Below are positions 1-12,448 of a stretch of DNA of 64,000 nucleotides, piece after piece. Under the pieces are notes generated by a model. It saw nothing but the letters and a program-made list of their open reading frames with translations. It did not search any database and had not been told where the DNA came from. The stretch is taken from the NCBI GenBank assembly GCA_910890315.1, contig CAJVGD010000017.1, positions 1 through 64,000 on the forward strand, read 5' to 3'. A program made the position numbers and the translations under genes. Numbering within the stretch: the stretch's first letter is position 1; the number at the start of each line of letters is the position of its first letter. Source of the DNA: Serendipita indica DSM 11827. Its lineage: Eukaryota > Basidiomycota > Agaricomycetes > Sebacinales > Serendipitaceae.

Positions 1-3000
1 GATGGTACCACGCTATCTCCGATAGGCTGTGCTGCAACGACGACCGGGGCCAGCCCAATCGGTGAAGAGGTTTGTAGTTTGTAAATGACATCGGGTATGT
101 CTTCACGGGGGAGTAGAGTGAGTTTGTCGGGTGAGAATGGAGACTCTGATTGGAATTTTTCCATCTCCTGGTCGACGTCTACATCATGCTTCTCGGGTGA
201 AGATGCTTCTGCTTCTGGTGACTCTTCAGCCTCCGATTTTGACAGCTCATCATTCTCAGCGTGAGGAACCTGGCTTGATTCTTCTTCGTTGTTCGGATTG
301 CCGGCGTCGGTGTGGATGGATTCCTTTTTGCGAACGATACGTTTTGCAACTTTGGAGCCCTGTGATCCAGTCAGAATCAGCTGCAAACAGATATAAAAAC
401 GTACACCGCTCGCACTCTGGCCCTTGTGCCTTTTCTTTGCGCCATACTCCGACTCATCAGAATCCTCCTCTATCAAGTTTCTGGAAGTCGTCTCAGCGTC
501 GAGACATTTGAGAAACTCGAATACGTACATTTCCTTTCTGGTCTTGCGTTTCGACGGTCTCGGTTTCTTGGGAACTTCTTCCTCGCTCTCGTCTGTACCG
601 TCCTCGGAGGACTCCACGGGACGAGTTGCATTGAACTCCTTTCCACTTCTCGTCGCTCGCTTATCGAACACGACAGGTGGCTGGTCGACCAATGTTGATT
701 TATTGGGCAGCTTGTCATCCTCCACTACCGTGAACGATCCCTTGGTCTTTGCCTTGGGTTTCCGTGGTGATAAAGCTCCCTCTTCCGTTACAGTCTTCTT
801 GAGGGAGTCAATGATGTATCATGAAATGCAGAAGGAGACAAACCTGCTTCTTGGGAGACTCTGACATCTTCCTTTGTCTTCCCGGTTTTCTCACTCTCTC
901 GGCAAGAGGTTCCTCGTCGTCTGATGTCTCTCGCGACCGTTTCTGAGAATGCGAGTGACCCTCCGAACGCGTGGCTAGCTTGATTACGGGGAATGCTGGT
1001 CGGACTACGCACTCTTGGGAAACAAGAGACCGAATAGGATTCGCCTTGGCATATACCTCTGGTGGAACAGCGAGGAGACTTGGAGTATGTCCAACTCCCC
1101 AATCGTCCATGATTGACGCCCTCATCAGCGGATTAGGTGCGTGGAATTGCGGGAAGAATTTGGGCAGTATGACCTTGGGAGGAGCGCTGATCACAAGGAT
1201 CTCCTGAGGGTGATCAGCCTCAGGGATTCGTGCACTCTTTGACGTGACACTTCCCGTCTCTTGGCCCCTATCTTGCACGGAAATACTAGTTTCGTCCATA
1301 TCCTCCTCGTGGCCCTCGTTCTCGGACATTTGTAAGGGAGGGAGCGAAGGCTTTGGTGACTTCTTGCTTTGAGGTCGAGGAGCTGTCGTTGATGACGCTC
1401 CATGACTTGAGGGAGGCGGCGTTTTCGATTGTTGATATGCACCCTCGGGTAGTGGTATATGCCCTTTGGTTGGCGAGTATGCGTGAAGATACGAGGCGGT
1501 GTCGACTTGGCTGAATGAGGAGATAGGCTCGCGACCCGAAACTCGAGGGTGGGAGTACATGTGCATCCAGCTCATGCCATTAAAGTACTCTTCCTCGAAA
1601 GCTAATAAAGCTTCAGTTCGGTGTCAACAACGAAAATATGAGCGTCACCTTCGAAACCCTCCTCTTCAAAACCCGATCCATCGTTTGCTGAGGGAGCGTA
1701 TGGTCCGAGTGCAGGAGGATGAAAGTAGCTAGGAGCCATCATATGAGGGTTTGGCATTTCATATGGATGCATTGGGCGCCCAGGGTAAGGATGCATCGAA
1801 CGAGGAGGTGTAAAATGCATAGCATGGGACTGGTTATACGGTCCAGCGTAGAAGTACGGCTGTTCTCCACGTGGGAAAGAAAGCGAGCCGGCACGACGAT
1901 GCACCTTATTTCGGGTGGGACCAGTCCCTCCTGAAGCAGCTCCAGCTTGTGTATGGCCACGATTAAACTGACGCCCAAGGCCATGAGGGAGGATTGGTTG
2001 AGGACGACGAGCAGGAAGAGGGCCGTCTGTTCCTCCAGTCGTAGGAGGAGCGGTGGGTGGGATGTTACGCCCCCCAGAGTTCTCGGTATCCTCGTAGGCG
2101 TACTCGAGTATCGGCTTGTGACCAACCAATGCATCTACGGGGCGAGTCTCCTTTTCCTTTTTAGCCGGTCGTGAAGACTGCTTGGGTTCTTTGTTGGGCT
2201 TTTTCATACGTCCCTTGGTGTTCGGTTTGACCGCTTTGTCGGAAGACTTGGGGACTGGATCTTTGCTGGGAGACTGCCGGGCCTTGTCTGAACGGCGGGC
2301 CTTGAAGGGTATCCGACCAGACGCTCCCAACGGCGGGAGAAGAGACGATGGCTTAGTTTCCTTCGATTCCTTGTGCTTTGAGAGCGGGCTCGAGTCCATG
2401 ACGGTGGGCGACGACGGGACAATGTCATCCGATTTACTTGGACTTTCGTCGGCAGGCGAATGCACATCTTCGAGAGTGTTTTCATTTGGATCAATATCCT
2501 CGGTTATGAGCTCCATATAGAGATCAGAGACGCTCGTCGCCTCGCCTTCCTCTATCTCGGAGCTGTCTCGCCGCGAATGCTTGACGACATCCCTTGCCGT
2601 CGGAGGCGAGCGATCCAGTCGCAAGTCGACATTGCCTGAATTGAGAGGAGTTTTGGACACATCGGCTCCGCGTAGAGGTGGGTCCACTTTTGGCGGGCTG
2701 TCCATCGAGAAGTCCACTTCCATTCCACGAGGGGTATCGAAGTCAAAAAGAGAGTTGGACGAAGAAGATTGTTTCTTTCTTGGAGCAGCATCGTGAACAC
2801 CCTGACTCCAGCGGACGAGATCGACCTCTCGTTGCGCACTCGACGGAACTCGAGACGAAGGCGGGGTTGGAAGTCCTTGCCGTGACTGCATCGCATTTGC
2901 ACCTGCCGTCGCGGCCAGACGACGAAGCTCTACGAGCTCACGGGCAAGCAGGTCTACGCAATCTGCGGCATGCTGGGCGACTTGATCCCGAGTGCCGGTG

Positions 3001-3748
3001 TACTGGCATCCAAGGCGTGCCTGTGGGCATCTGTTTACGGCGAAGAATGAGCACAAGTGGAACACAGAGAGCTCGAGAGTGCGTACGGATGGTATGAACA
3101 CTCGCTGAGGTGAGCATCCACACGGTTCAAGGGTCCTTTAAACCTGCATGTTCTTGGATATGTGCCCCCATTGGGGCACAGAACTGGTCGGTATGGGCAG
3201 ACATGAAGGTGCGCGGATAGTTCTGATCTCACGACGGTGACCTTGCAGCCAGGATGAGGACAAGGTGTCAGAGATGCCTGGCACTGATTAGGAGACGTCA
3301 GCTACTGGTATGTAAAGCTACAAAGGCCGGGAATACCTTGATAGAATGCAACGGCTCGTCTGCGACGGATCCAGCCCAACCACAACCCCCGCCGTTTTGG
3401 CCATTGGCGCAGCGAATCTTCTGGGCTCCAAGAAACCTAGACGCAGTGGTGTCTACGACTCTATCTTTCTTTTTATGCATCGATGCACTGCAGCCACTTG
3501 TTGGGCATTTTTCGGTCTTGAGGGTCTTGACGCAGGTCGCGCAAGCAGAATGAGAATTGCGGCATATCTAGCGAGCATAATGAGTCTTTATGAGATGAAA
3601 GTCAAGATCATACCTGTAATGGGTCCTTGAGAATCAGATTGCAGACGGGACAGGTCCAAAAGTCTCCTGGCGGAACTGGAAACAGTTTCTGGAAGCATTT
3701 TCAGTCTACTATGTACGAGTTAGCCCTTCATACCGGATCATAGCCCAT
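1..3748 (-). CDS. RING finger and TRAF-type zinc-finger protein with long disordered tail (partial, 3' end outside window)
   Basis: Probable E3 ubiquitin ligase. The start MGYDPKLFPVPPGDFW is obtained by joining a short first exon (ATG at 3748-3746) to the next across a GTATGA...TTCCAG intron. A RING-like C-x2-C (TCPVC) ... C-x3-H-x2-C-x2-C ... C-x4-C pattern lies at about 3640-3490 and is followed by TRAF-type Cys/His clusters (CPHPGC, HVCPYRPVLCPN, HLSECSYHP, CQYTGTRDQVAQHAADC). After about 250 residues the protein becomes Ser/Pro/charged and looks disordered (about 2900 down to 1), with lysine-rich basic patches that could be nuclear signals. A 47 bp intron at about 1650-1605 joins the tail segments, further small introns lie near 850 and 390, and the frame is still open at base 1. 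The RING-TRAF module is clear; the substrate is unknown. The tail exon borders are less certain. Confidence 0.75.
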
Positions 3749-4776
3749 CGTTTAGGGGAGCTACGTCTGATCCAGATATTCGTCGGGAATTGGAGGGGAG
3801 TAGGAGTGCTTTATCAATCTAGAGACGTAAATAGGGCTGGATGGGAGAAGTAGAATGCTAGGGCGCATGGACAGAAACGCGGAGGTTTGGTGATTTGCGC
3901 GTTGGCTTCCATTTCTTGCGAGCATCCACAGTCGAGAATGCCAAAGAACGCTCTGGAAAGTGTTTAATTCCCGCATTCGCACTTCAGAACGTCGACCGTA
4001 GGACGTGGCGAGGTCAAGGAGCGATCTCCCGCATCAGTGACGACTTAAACTTTGTCTCAGCCAAAATGTTAGTAAGTTATGAATTCAAAATGATTTCGGA
4101 CATTATACTGCCAGAAGAGCAGTATAGCAGGCAACAAGGACCAGCTGGCCCCTGCCACTCGCGCGTACTGCATGGGAGAGAGGACGTGTGCAGTGCGATG
4201 ATACGAGGAGGTGAGACGCGTACATAGTGATTCAAATTCCAGTGGGCCATATATCTGGCTATAGAACTCTTCCCGCATTTGATAAATCGGTCGAACGTGT
4301 CTCGAAACCCAAGCGCCATCAGGCTATTATCAGTTTGAAGTTAGGCAAGTCACCTTCAAGGTAATTGTACAAGTCACGCGGAGCGCTAAACCAAGCGTTG
4401 TCCTTATTCTGCTGTGAATCACCTGCAGAGGTTGTATGAACGCTATGGTCCGGTTCTGTGCTTACCAAAGGATATCCTTGGAGATGCATTGATGCGCGAC
4501 TGCTTGATATAATACGGAAATTATTCACTGCATTACTTGGACAACAAAACGCATTACAACAATAACGAAGAGAGACCTGGGAGTGGTGAAGGATGTAGGA
4601 TTTGGAATAGTCGGCGCTGGATTTGGGAAAGCCAAAGGACGTACTTGCATGGCGGCTAAAATGCAATCTATTGTAGATTGACGAGAGTGTGGATGATGAG
4701 GAGGCTGAGAGCATGGAGTCGGTGTGTCTCGCTAAGACTGCAGAGACACCACGTTAGGAACAAAGTGAGCATGAAG
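3749..4776. other. stretch without an assignable gene
   Basis: No recognisable family. An ATG-started minus-strand frame at 4714-4319 begins with a Ser-rich run (MLSASSSSTLSS) and could be a leftover exon of the decayed ULD gene to its right. Smaller minus frames at 4319-4069 encode a hydrophobic run that I cannot assign. It also contains the upstream region of the RING gene. Confidence 0.4.
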
Positions 4777-6107
4777 TCAACTCACCAGGTCGATCCACCA
4801 AATTTCGCAAACTTCGCGAACTTCACAGAAATAGCCGTCCATAACCACAACTCTGTCGAAAAGGAAAGGTTGCCTTTCCCCATCACGACGATATGCCAAG
4901 ATAGATGCGCCTCGAACTGTTATGAGACGAAATTGATTCACATGCTCCTGATCTCGAGTTTCTGTGAGCCCTTCTTGCATGCAGGGAAGAGTTTCGCTCG
5001 GCATTATATAGTGAAAGTCTCTCCGACACGATGCGCTTCAATATTTATTAAGATGCTATTTTCTGAATACTCTGGCCACTCACCAGGTGATAACTTGGTT
5101 GTGTTTACAGTCAATGTTGAAGGTCTGGCAGTGTGGACATTGATGACCAGTAGCACCTTCAATGACAATGGACACTTCGATGGTTACTCCGTGTTCCAGA
5201 CGCCGCGACCACAACGCTGGTATGACCCCTTGGCGCTCATTGCTATGAACTAGCTCAAACCTACCCTCTTCAATAAAAGATCGACCTGCTAAGCCCTTGT
5301 GTTTTGCGAGGATGTAGATCATATCTCTCATCATCTCCTTGGTGGGTGAGCTGCGCCTGAAGCAAAACGAGGCTCCTTACTGCGTAAGTAAAGCAGAATG
5401 AGATAGGTATAGGAAAGTGCTGGCCCAGAGGATCAATCAATGTGATCCGAGCTTCGACTGGTCATTTCCTTGACACCGTTTTCAGGACCCTTTAATTTCC
5501 AGAATAGAGGCGTATGTACGCTCTATCTGTTGACCAACCGACGCGACCTCTCTGGAAACTTCGACCGCTACGTCTTGCATCCGGTTCGAGAGATTTTCCA
5601 TCGATCCATGGAGGCGAGCGACCTCGTATCTTGTTCTGTCCTCTTGATGGCTCTGATTGTACCTGAATCAAGGCGAATCAATCCGCTGTTCAAAGGCAAG
5701 GAGTTACTTACATCTCAAGGAGCATTGTTAGCCGGGCATCCCCGGGACAGAAGCTCTTGTAGCTCCTTTGCCTCAGTAGTGCCCAAAGTGTGCCATGATG
5801 CTATCTGCCAAAGACCTTTGGGCTTCTTCCTTCTATTGAGAAAGGTGACGATGGCTTTGTGACAGTCCGCGGCCTGCGCAAGAAGGATGGCTAGATGGCC
5901 TTGGGTCTCCTGCGAGGTTTGGGGTCCTGTCTTGAGCAGTTGTATCCCATTCAAGATTTGTACTGTCTGAACGAGCTCGCCTTTGAGTGCCTGGTACTCG
6001 CTGGACGAGCCCGTCGTGTCGTGGAGCTCCTTGCCGATTTTCCAGAGCAGCTGGATGCACTGAGAAATATCTCCGAAAGAGCCATATGTAAAGGTGAAGA
6101 TGGGCAT
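4777..6107 (-). pseudogene. decayed fungal ubiquitin-like-domain (ULD) protein gene
   Basis: This is a degraded relative of the gene at 62121-63713. Exon 1 (from ATG 6107) starts MPIFTFTYGSFGDI and runs about 125 residues alongside the intact copy (LLWKIGKELHDTTGSS, WHTLGTTEAKELQELLSR). Its last bases before the GTAAGT donor are about 2 nt short relative to the intact copy and give an in-frame stop. The next segment (about 5660-5450) shifts frame before the ULD start (ITLIDPLGQHFPIPISFCF). The ULD core itself (EMMRDMIYILAKHK ... IEVSIVIEG, with CPHC/C near 5110) is open behind a 44 bp intron. A later piece near 4950 (VNQFRLITVRG) matches QFRLLAVV of the intact copy. I read it as a pseudogene with at least two frame breaks. 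A functional gene with unusual splicing is less likely. Confidence 0.6.
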
Positions 6108-6570
6108 TTCCAAGTTAAAGACACGATAAACGCCAACCTTCCACCTCTTTAGTCTTGCTGGCAACGCAGTTACTGCTGGGGAGACTGGCACGGCGCCAAC
6201 GCCAAAAGGCTATGCCATTCACGTTCACAACCTACATTAATGAACGAACCGCCGCCTCTCCGAGTCGAAGGTCCTTTGAAGAAACAGTCGGTTAAGGCAG
6301 GAGTCAAACTCTCAGCTAGGGGAATTGGCGCATTGTATACTCTACCCAGTATATCTCCAAAGAGCACCTATGAACGTTCCCATTTTCAGCACCTTGAGAT
6401 ATTTGGGTCGAGTGAGCTCATCCATGATCCTAAATATGGAGCTTGCGCCTGGTTGACTGAATTACTCCAGTATTAGAACACCAAGACTGGAAATAGCTTG
6501 GAACTCGTCATTGTCGTCCATTCGTATAAGACGCCGCGCTAAAGCCTCCAGGTGCAGACATCAGCACACG
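6108..6570. other. divergent intergenic region
   Basis: Upstream sequence shared by the decayed ULD gene (left) and the phospholipase-D gene (right). An open frame at 6240-6476 shows no family features. No other feature was seen. Confidence 0.5.
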
Positions 6571-8944
6571 ATGATATCCGAAAAGGTTTATAAGCTTTGC
6601 CACGAAGCGGAGACAGTCAGCTCTAAGATGGCAAAGGAACCGTCACTTGGCCCCGGCGACATTTACCAGCGACTCTATGAAGAGCACGACCAGAGCCAAA
6701 TCGTCGACAAGGAATCGCCGAATGTAAAGGAGATTACAGAGGAAGATCTTGAACGGGCTGCACAGTGCGGGAGGTGGGGTCCAACAAAGCCAAGCACGAC
6801 GTTTCTCCGGGTAAGTCAAACTGCGGGGCGGCATACCGCCTCTAACAGACTATAGATATATCATGATGTTCTATGTACACTCGACGTAAATGTTGCTCAG
6901 GCGGTCGTCAGCCCACCGCTGTTGGGCACTTGCGGTGTGATGCCGTTGACTATTCTCTCAATGTAGGTAGCATCTCATAAATGAAACGTCTCTAATGAAA
7001 TAATTAGCGTCCCAGATATTATGAGACACATGTCCAACCTGATTGTCCGAGCAGAAAAGGAGATTGTAATCGCAACCAATTATTGGATCTTCTCTGTGGC
7101 TTCTAGGTTTGTCAACAATGCTCTGAAAGAGCTTTCTCATCGGGCTCAGCAACGAAACCAGAGGATTGTCATGAAGGCGAGTCCTTTCTTTGAGTATGAA
7201 CTTTGTTTGACGAGGAACCAGCTCATCTACGACCGAGGGAGTCCTTTGCAAATAATTGAGAATCATTTGCCCGTATCGGAGCAGACGTACACCTCGAAGG
7301 AGATCGGACTTCCCCCATCAGAAGAGATTCCGAATATTGATATCCAAGCCATCAACTATCACCGTCCCGTACTTGGGACTTTTCACGCCAAGTTTATGAT
7401 TGTAGACCGCAAATTTGCGGTCGTTCAGAGCAATAATATCCAGGCATGTCTTGTCTAAACGCTGTTCACCCGTCTGATTCGTGACAGGACAACCCCAATC
7501 TTGAGATGGCGTGCCAACTCGAAGGACCGATAGTGGACTCTCTCTACGACATGATGCTTATTTCTTGGTGCAACAAACTCGAGCCACCGCCGCCTAGCAT
7601 AAGCTCGCCGGCTGCAGCTGGAGCATTTCCGGCTCGTTCCATGACGATCAATTTAATGCCAAAGGAACATTCCGGGGAGGAAGCGCAGTCTTGCATCCAC
7701 AGTTGGTCCCTAAGCTTCAAGCATATGGGAGGCCAGGGGACCAACCTACATGCCCGACCACCACTGATGGGGTGTTACATCCAGTGGAGAATGGAGGAAC
7801 AAGCGACTTGACGCCAAAGCAAGAACCCGTCTCGACATCTGTCAGCCCGCGTCAAGTCTTGCATCCAGAAGGGAATGCTGAGCGTGGCGGAGACTTTCGA
7901 ACTGGTGAGCCTCTTGGACAAGGCCATAACATTTTCTAATTCAGTCGAATAGAGAGCTATCTCTCTACGGGAGAAAGTGCAATTCCGCAGGCACAAATCG
8001 AACATCCATCTACTGACAATTCTCTGGAAGAGCATACGGTGGACGACCCGCACTACGATGCCGATATTGCGGGAGAGGTTGCTCGCGTTCAGTCCTCTGT
8101 CTCGCCTAAACCCGGCCTCACGCGTGTCCAAGCCGTTACTCGGCACTTGAACCACACCGTCTCACCGGACGTCGAAGGCGACGCGCCCGACTGTCTTCCA
8201 GAGGAAGAAATGACACCCTATATCCCTCATCCAACGCACGAAGCGTTTCCTATGGCGCTTGTCAATCGTTATCCCTTCGGTCCCCTTACGCACTCTTCGC
8301 TCTATACACCACAGAATCAAGCCTGGATCTCTGCGCTGCGTCATGCGAAGAAGAACGTGTTTATCCAAAGCCCGAATATCAATGCCGAGCCACTGCTTGC
8401 CGAGATCTTGAGCGCGGTTCGGAGGGGGATCGATGTGTATTGTTATGTGTGCCTTGGGTACAACGACTCGGGAGAGTTGCTGCCCAGACAAGGCGGAACG
8501 AACGAAATGGTGGCGCACAAACTGTTCACGACGCTTAAGCCGGAACATCACAAGAACTTGCATTGGTACTGGTACGTTGCCAAGGATATGATGGAACCCA
8601 TCGTCGCGAAGAAGAAACAACGTACATGCCATATCAAACTCATGATCGTCGACGAACATATCGGCATTCAAGGCAGTGGAAACCAAGACACGCAGAGCTG
8701 GTTCCACTCACAAGAGGTCAATGTTATGTTCGACTCGGAGATGATCTGCCGTGCATGGATCGATGGACTCCGAAGGAATCAGAACACGCATCTTTATGGA
8801 GAGGTCAGCCAGGAGGACGGGATTTGGCGCGACAAAGCTGGGAACCAAGCGAAGGATGTTATTGGTGTCAATCCTGGAAAGTTTAGCTGGGCAAAGGGCC
8901 TCCTTGGCGCCATCGAGCGCGTTCGAGGTCAAGGCGGTTTCTGA
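6571..8944 (+). CDS. phospholipase D superfamily protein (two HKD motifs)
   Basis: Phosphatidyl-transferring or hydrolysing enzyme of the PLD superfamily, in the bacterial cardiolipin-synthase-like group common in fungi. The first HKD motif is HAKFMIVD near 7385 (followed by SNNIQDNPNLEM after splicing). The second is HIKLMIVD near 8632, followed by GSGNQDTQSWFHSQEVNV. Both contain the catalytic H-x-K-x4-D. ATG 6571 (MISEKVYKLCHEAE) is the first plausible start; the frame is open slightly further upstream, but only from a TTG codon. Introns are clear at about 6811-6855, 6966-7005 and 7445-7488. Between about 7640 and 8040 the reading frame changes and the exon borders are not resolved, probably two introns. 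The C-terminal block from 8150 onward (AVTRHLNHTV, EMTPYIPHPTHE, VNRYPFGP) is typical. Phosphatidic acid release or cardiolipin/phosphatidylglycerol metabolism is inferred from the family only. Confidence 0.8.
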
Positions 8945-8999
8945 TCGTTTACGTGTCCGTATTTGAAGCTCAATATAGGCTTTTTGTGTCACATTTTGT

Positions 9000-10160
9000 T
9001 CATACAGTGATAGGCTGAGCCAGCGGAGCCTCACTGGACAGGCCATTGGCGTATTGGAACTCGTTAGAGTTTTCGTACTATCGCACATAAGCGAGCGCTT
9101 TTGAATCGGAATACGAACACACCTCCCACATATCCATGGCGACAATGCAGCTCTCTCGTACGACCGTCGGCGCGTCTTCTTTGTTCATCCACTTCTTGAG
9201 TACCGGCAAACACTCCTCCGTTGCGATTCCACCAAGTGCTTCAGCAGCCTCATGTCTCACCATTGCATTCTCCTCTTCATCCTCGAGCACCTTTATCAGT
9301 GCTGGGACCGACAGGGGCGAGAGGACTTGACCAAAGATAAATGCGACTTCATGCTTGAAGAGTGCCGACGGCTCCGAGGCGGTGAAGGCACTCGCTAGTG
9401 CGTCAATGGCTTTTGGGTGTGTTGGGCAAAGATTGCGCAGGGAGAACATTGCGCGATAGCGCGTAAAGAGTGGGACGTTATTGTCCACCAGTGTCTGTCG
9501 GAGTTGTTCAATCTCCTCATCTGAGGCAGTATACTTCTTCCCGGGCTTTGACTCTGGGATCGCTATCGGTGGCGCAGGGTCCTCCGACGTAAACTGCTTA
9601 TCGCTTTCCGCTTGTTTGGCTTCCTTTTCACGGACACTCTTCCCTTCTCCCCAGTCCCATCGAATCTTTGCGATGGCAATCTCGCATGTCTCCCTGACCT
9701 CGCGGCATTCGCCTGGACGGTTGGCGTATTCTTCGAGGAGAGCGAGACAGTCTTCTTGCGAGATGGCACCAATAGCTTCCGCAGCTTCGTGTCGTACCAT
9801 TGGGTCCTCGCCCAGGTTACGGAGGACAGACGTGAGGATTGGGAGAGCGAGTGGGTTGCGGAGCTGGCCCAGTACATAGGCAAGTTCGTGCTTTAGTCAA
9901 AGCAGATGGACCTTGGAAACCTGTTCATTGTCGTCCATGGTGTTCAGGAAAGCGGTTCGATGAGTTCAGTGAACGGTGGCAATGAAGAACACACCTTTTC
10001 CGATGATATCGATGACTCGCTCGTCGGTTTTTCCAATCGCTTTGAGGGTAAACAGCGCACGGAATTGCTGGGCGAGGGAGACTTTGCCAGAGGTGTTCAG
10101 CAAAGCGGCCTCCAAGCTCGCTAACTTGGTTGAATCAACTTGAATTGGAGCTTCTGACAT
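9000..10160 (-). CDS. DOHH: deoxyhypusine hydroxylase (apparent one-base frameshift)
   Basis: HEAT-repeat di-iron enzyme that hydroxylates deoxyhypusine on eIF5A, the last step of hypusine formation. All four HE metal-ligand motifs of the family are seen: KHELAYVLGQ (about 9885), MVRHEAAEAIG (about 9800), FKHEVAFIFGQ (about 9350) and MVRHEAAEALGG (about 9260). The protein starts MSEAPIQVDSTK (ATG 10160) and, after a last intron near 9114-9069, ends YENSNEFQYANGL...PITV. An intron of about 77 bp follows IDIIGK. The next exon should read GFQGPSALTKHELAY, but there is one extra A in the ACTAAAGCACG stretch near 9895, which shifts the frame between SALTK and HELAY. Either it is a real lesion or a homopolymer error; everything else looks functional. 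It is head-to-head with MRT4. Confidence 0.85.
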
Positions 10161-10472
10161 TTCTACGTTCGATTTTTTGAATGTAAATCGCTGGATTACT
10201 CTGCGAGATATAATTGAGAGGTTATTCATGGTCCAAACGATGGCTTGTGCTTACCAGAGATGTTTGATGGAATATCAAGATATCAGTACGCCGCCCACGA
10301 CGCCTGCGATGACCCGAAAAGACTGTGAAGCTGGGTGGCAGAAAGCAACTTGGCGCTGGCCATCACCGCGCTGGTCCTCGACAGATCCTCTTCCTGCTCT
10401 GTAGAGTAGTACCCTCGTATACGACTTGTATCGACGCCGTAGAATTCACTTGGCGTATCCTTTCGTTTCACC
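10161..10472. promoter_or_regulatory. divergent promoter, DOHH / MRT4
   Basis: A 312 bp spacer separates two divergently read translation-related genes, so both 5' control regions must lie in it. No canonical TATA element stands out. Confidence 0.5.
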
Positions 10473-11424
10473 ATGCCAAAGTCGAAACGCGCAAAAGTCG
10501 GTATGTTCTCCATTATGTCTCAAGGACAGCTGATGTAGGACCATGATGGCTAACGGACACTTTTCGCGTCTTTTTCATAGTCTCGTTGACAAAGACGGAG
10601 AAAAAGGGCCGAGCAAAAAAGGAGGCGTTGGTTCAAGAAGTGGGTCATTGTCATTTGGAGATAAAATCTCATTGCAGTACCTTTAGATACAAGAAAACTT
10701 GGACAAATGGAGATATCTCTGGCTGTTCGAGGTCGGCCATATGCGCAATGCGCATCTCAAAGACATTCGTGCCGATTGGAAAGAGTATGTCGCATCAGAC
10801 ATTTAGGAGTACAGCTCGCTAACCTTTTTAAGGACTGGTCGCATGTTCTTTGGACGCGTGAGCGTCATGGCTCTGGCACTTGGAACCTCCCCTGAACGCG
10901 AGCACATGCCAGGATTGTCAAAACTCTCAAACCATCTAAAGGGACAAGTCGGACTCTTCTTCACGTCATGGGATGTCTCCGAAACACTCGACTACTTTCA
11001 CTCTATCCGCAGACCAGAGTTTGCACGCGCGGGATGCGTTGCAACACAGACATTCATAATACCCTCGGGTGGACCATTATCGCCGATTTTATCGCAAGAA
11101 GATAAGGCTGCTGGGATCGAGAGGAGCACACCCTTTCCGTCGGCAATGGAACCTCAGCTACGAAAATTAGGCTTGTCGACGAGATTGGAAAAGGGGAGCA
11201 TTATGATGGCTGCCGAGCAGACGGTTTGCAAAGCTGGGGACAAGTTGACGAGCGAACAAGCGCAGATCCTCAAGCTGATGGGTGTCAAGATGAGCGTGTT
11301 CCGCGTCGGTCTACGGTGGCTGTGGGATAAGGAGACGGGGGATGTCAAGGAATATGACGCGCCCCTGGAAGATGAAGGCGATGCCGAAGAAAGCGAAGAG
11401 GAGGACGAGGAGATGGATGAATGA
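10473..11424 (+). CDS. MRT4: ribosome assembly factor MRT4 (P0-like)
   Basis: Nucleolar 60S assembly factor related to stalk protein P0; it holds the P0 site on pre-60S particles. The short first exon MPKSKRAKV is joined by a GTATGT...CATAG intron to VSLTKTEKKGRAKKEAL, then to LDKWRYLWLFEVGHMRNAHLKDIR, and then via GTATGT...TTTAAG to TGRMFFGRVSVMALALG. The central block has the P0-like core (LFFTSWDVSETLDYF, ARAGCVATQTF, LRKLGL, SEQAQILKLMGVKMSVFRV). The C-terminus is acidic (DEGDAEESEEEDEEMDE), as usual for MRT4. All four exons join in frame. Length is about 235 residues, normal for the family. Confidence 0.92.
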
Positions 11425-12448
11425 GCGACGCATTGTTTCAAAAGTATTGTACGTCCATTACGACAATTGGAGCACTCAAAATTAAAGAGTCCAATCAGAA
11501 GAAGCGAGATCCGGATGCCCGATATAAGATGGTTGATGTAGAGCCCCCTTGAGAGTGGAAGAAGCCGCCCAGGGTGAGCCCCGGGGACAGCGTTCGGAGC
11601 TCAAGTGGGTGGTGGCGTGATGGGGTAGAATTGAACTTGGTAGAGCCGATTGTCGTCGCCCTGGATGGATTTTGAGAAAAGAGAACAAGCTTAGCTATAA
11701 AAGGGGACCAACTAGCCACGCGAGACGCACGCGAGACCTCTCCCTAGACTATGGGCCACGGGCGCCCTGATCAGTCCTGGCTGCCACGGCTGCTGTGATG
11801 TCGGCAGCAGTGTACGAGAAATGAGACTACTCGCCGGAGATATTCCTTATTCGCTTTCTTCGAATTGACAGAGGTTTGTTGTACGACTGCGCTGTTCGGG
11901 CACGGAGCATGTCACCTTTGGTCCAAACGTCGTTGCGGAAAAGTCCGTACGCATATGTCTCCGTGAGGTCACGCTGGACTTGCAGGTGTACTAGCTGCTC
12001 GGAAGTAGCCGCCCGGAGAGTGTGGGTCAGCACCGAAAGGAAGCTCCGGAATCATTGAGAAAGATTATAGACCACACCGAGCGCTGGCGATGAAGAGTTA
12101 CCAGGGCTCGCAGTTCCAGTGCGCCGTCCGCATTTATTGTCCGGCCGCATTTGGGAGACGGTCCTGATCAAGTCTAGCCAAACTTGTCGCGACAGCCCTT
12201 GACTTTTGTTTTTTTCTTATTCCGTTTTATCATATCATCCTTGTCGGACGCGGGGAATCGCACAGACGACAAAAGAGCCCCTCGAGCCGTGAATTCCGTT
12301 CCGGCCGTCACGCTCACGAGTCGCCCAGTCTGACAACAAAGAAGAGCGTCATTCCCGCATAACAGCGCACCTTGATCTCTGCGACGATCCAGCGACGGCA
12401 ATCTCCCGTGCGCGTCCCAAGTGTTCCCTCGTTGTTCAAGCTCGTCGA
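11425..12448. other. 1.0 kb intergenic region
   Basis: Contains the 3' region of MRT4 and the 5' region of the septin/Zn2Cys6 gene. Only short open frames without family features occur. No repeat or RNA gene was recognised. Confidence 0.5.
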
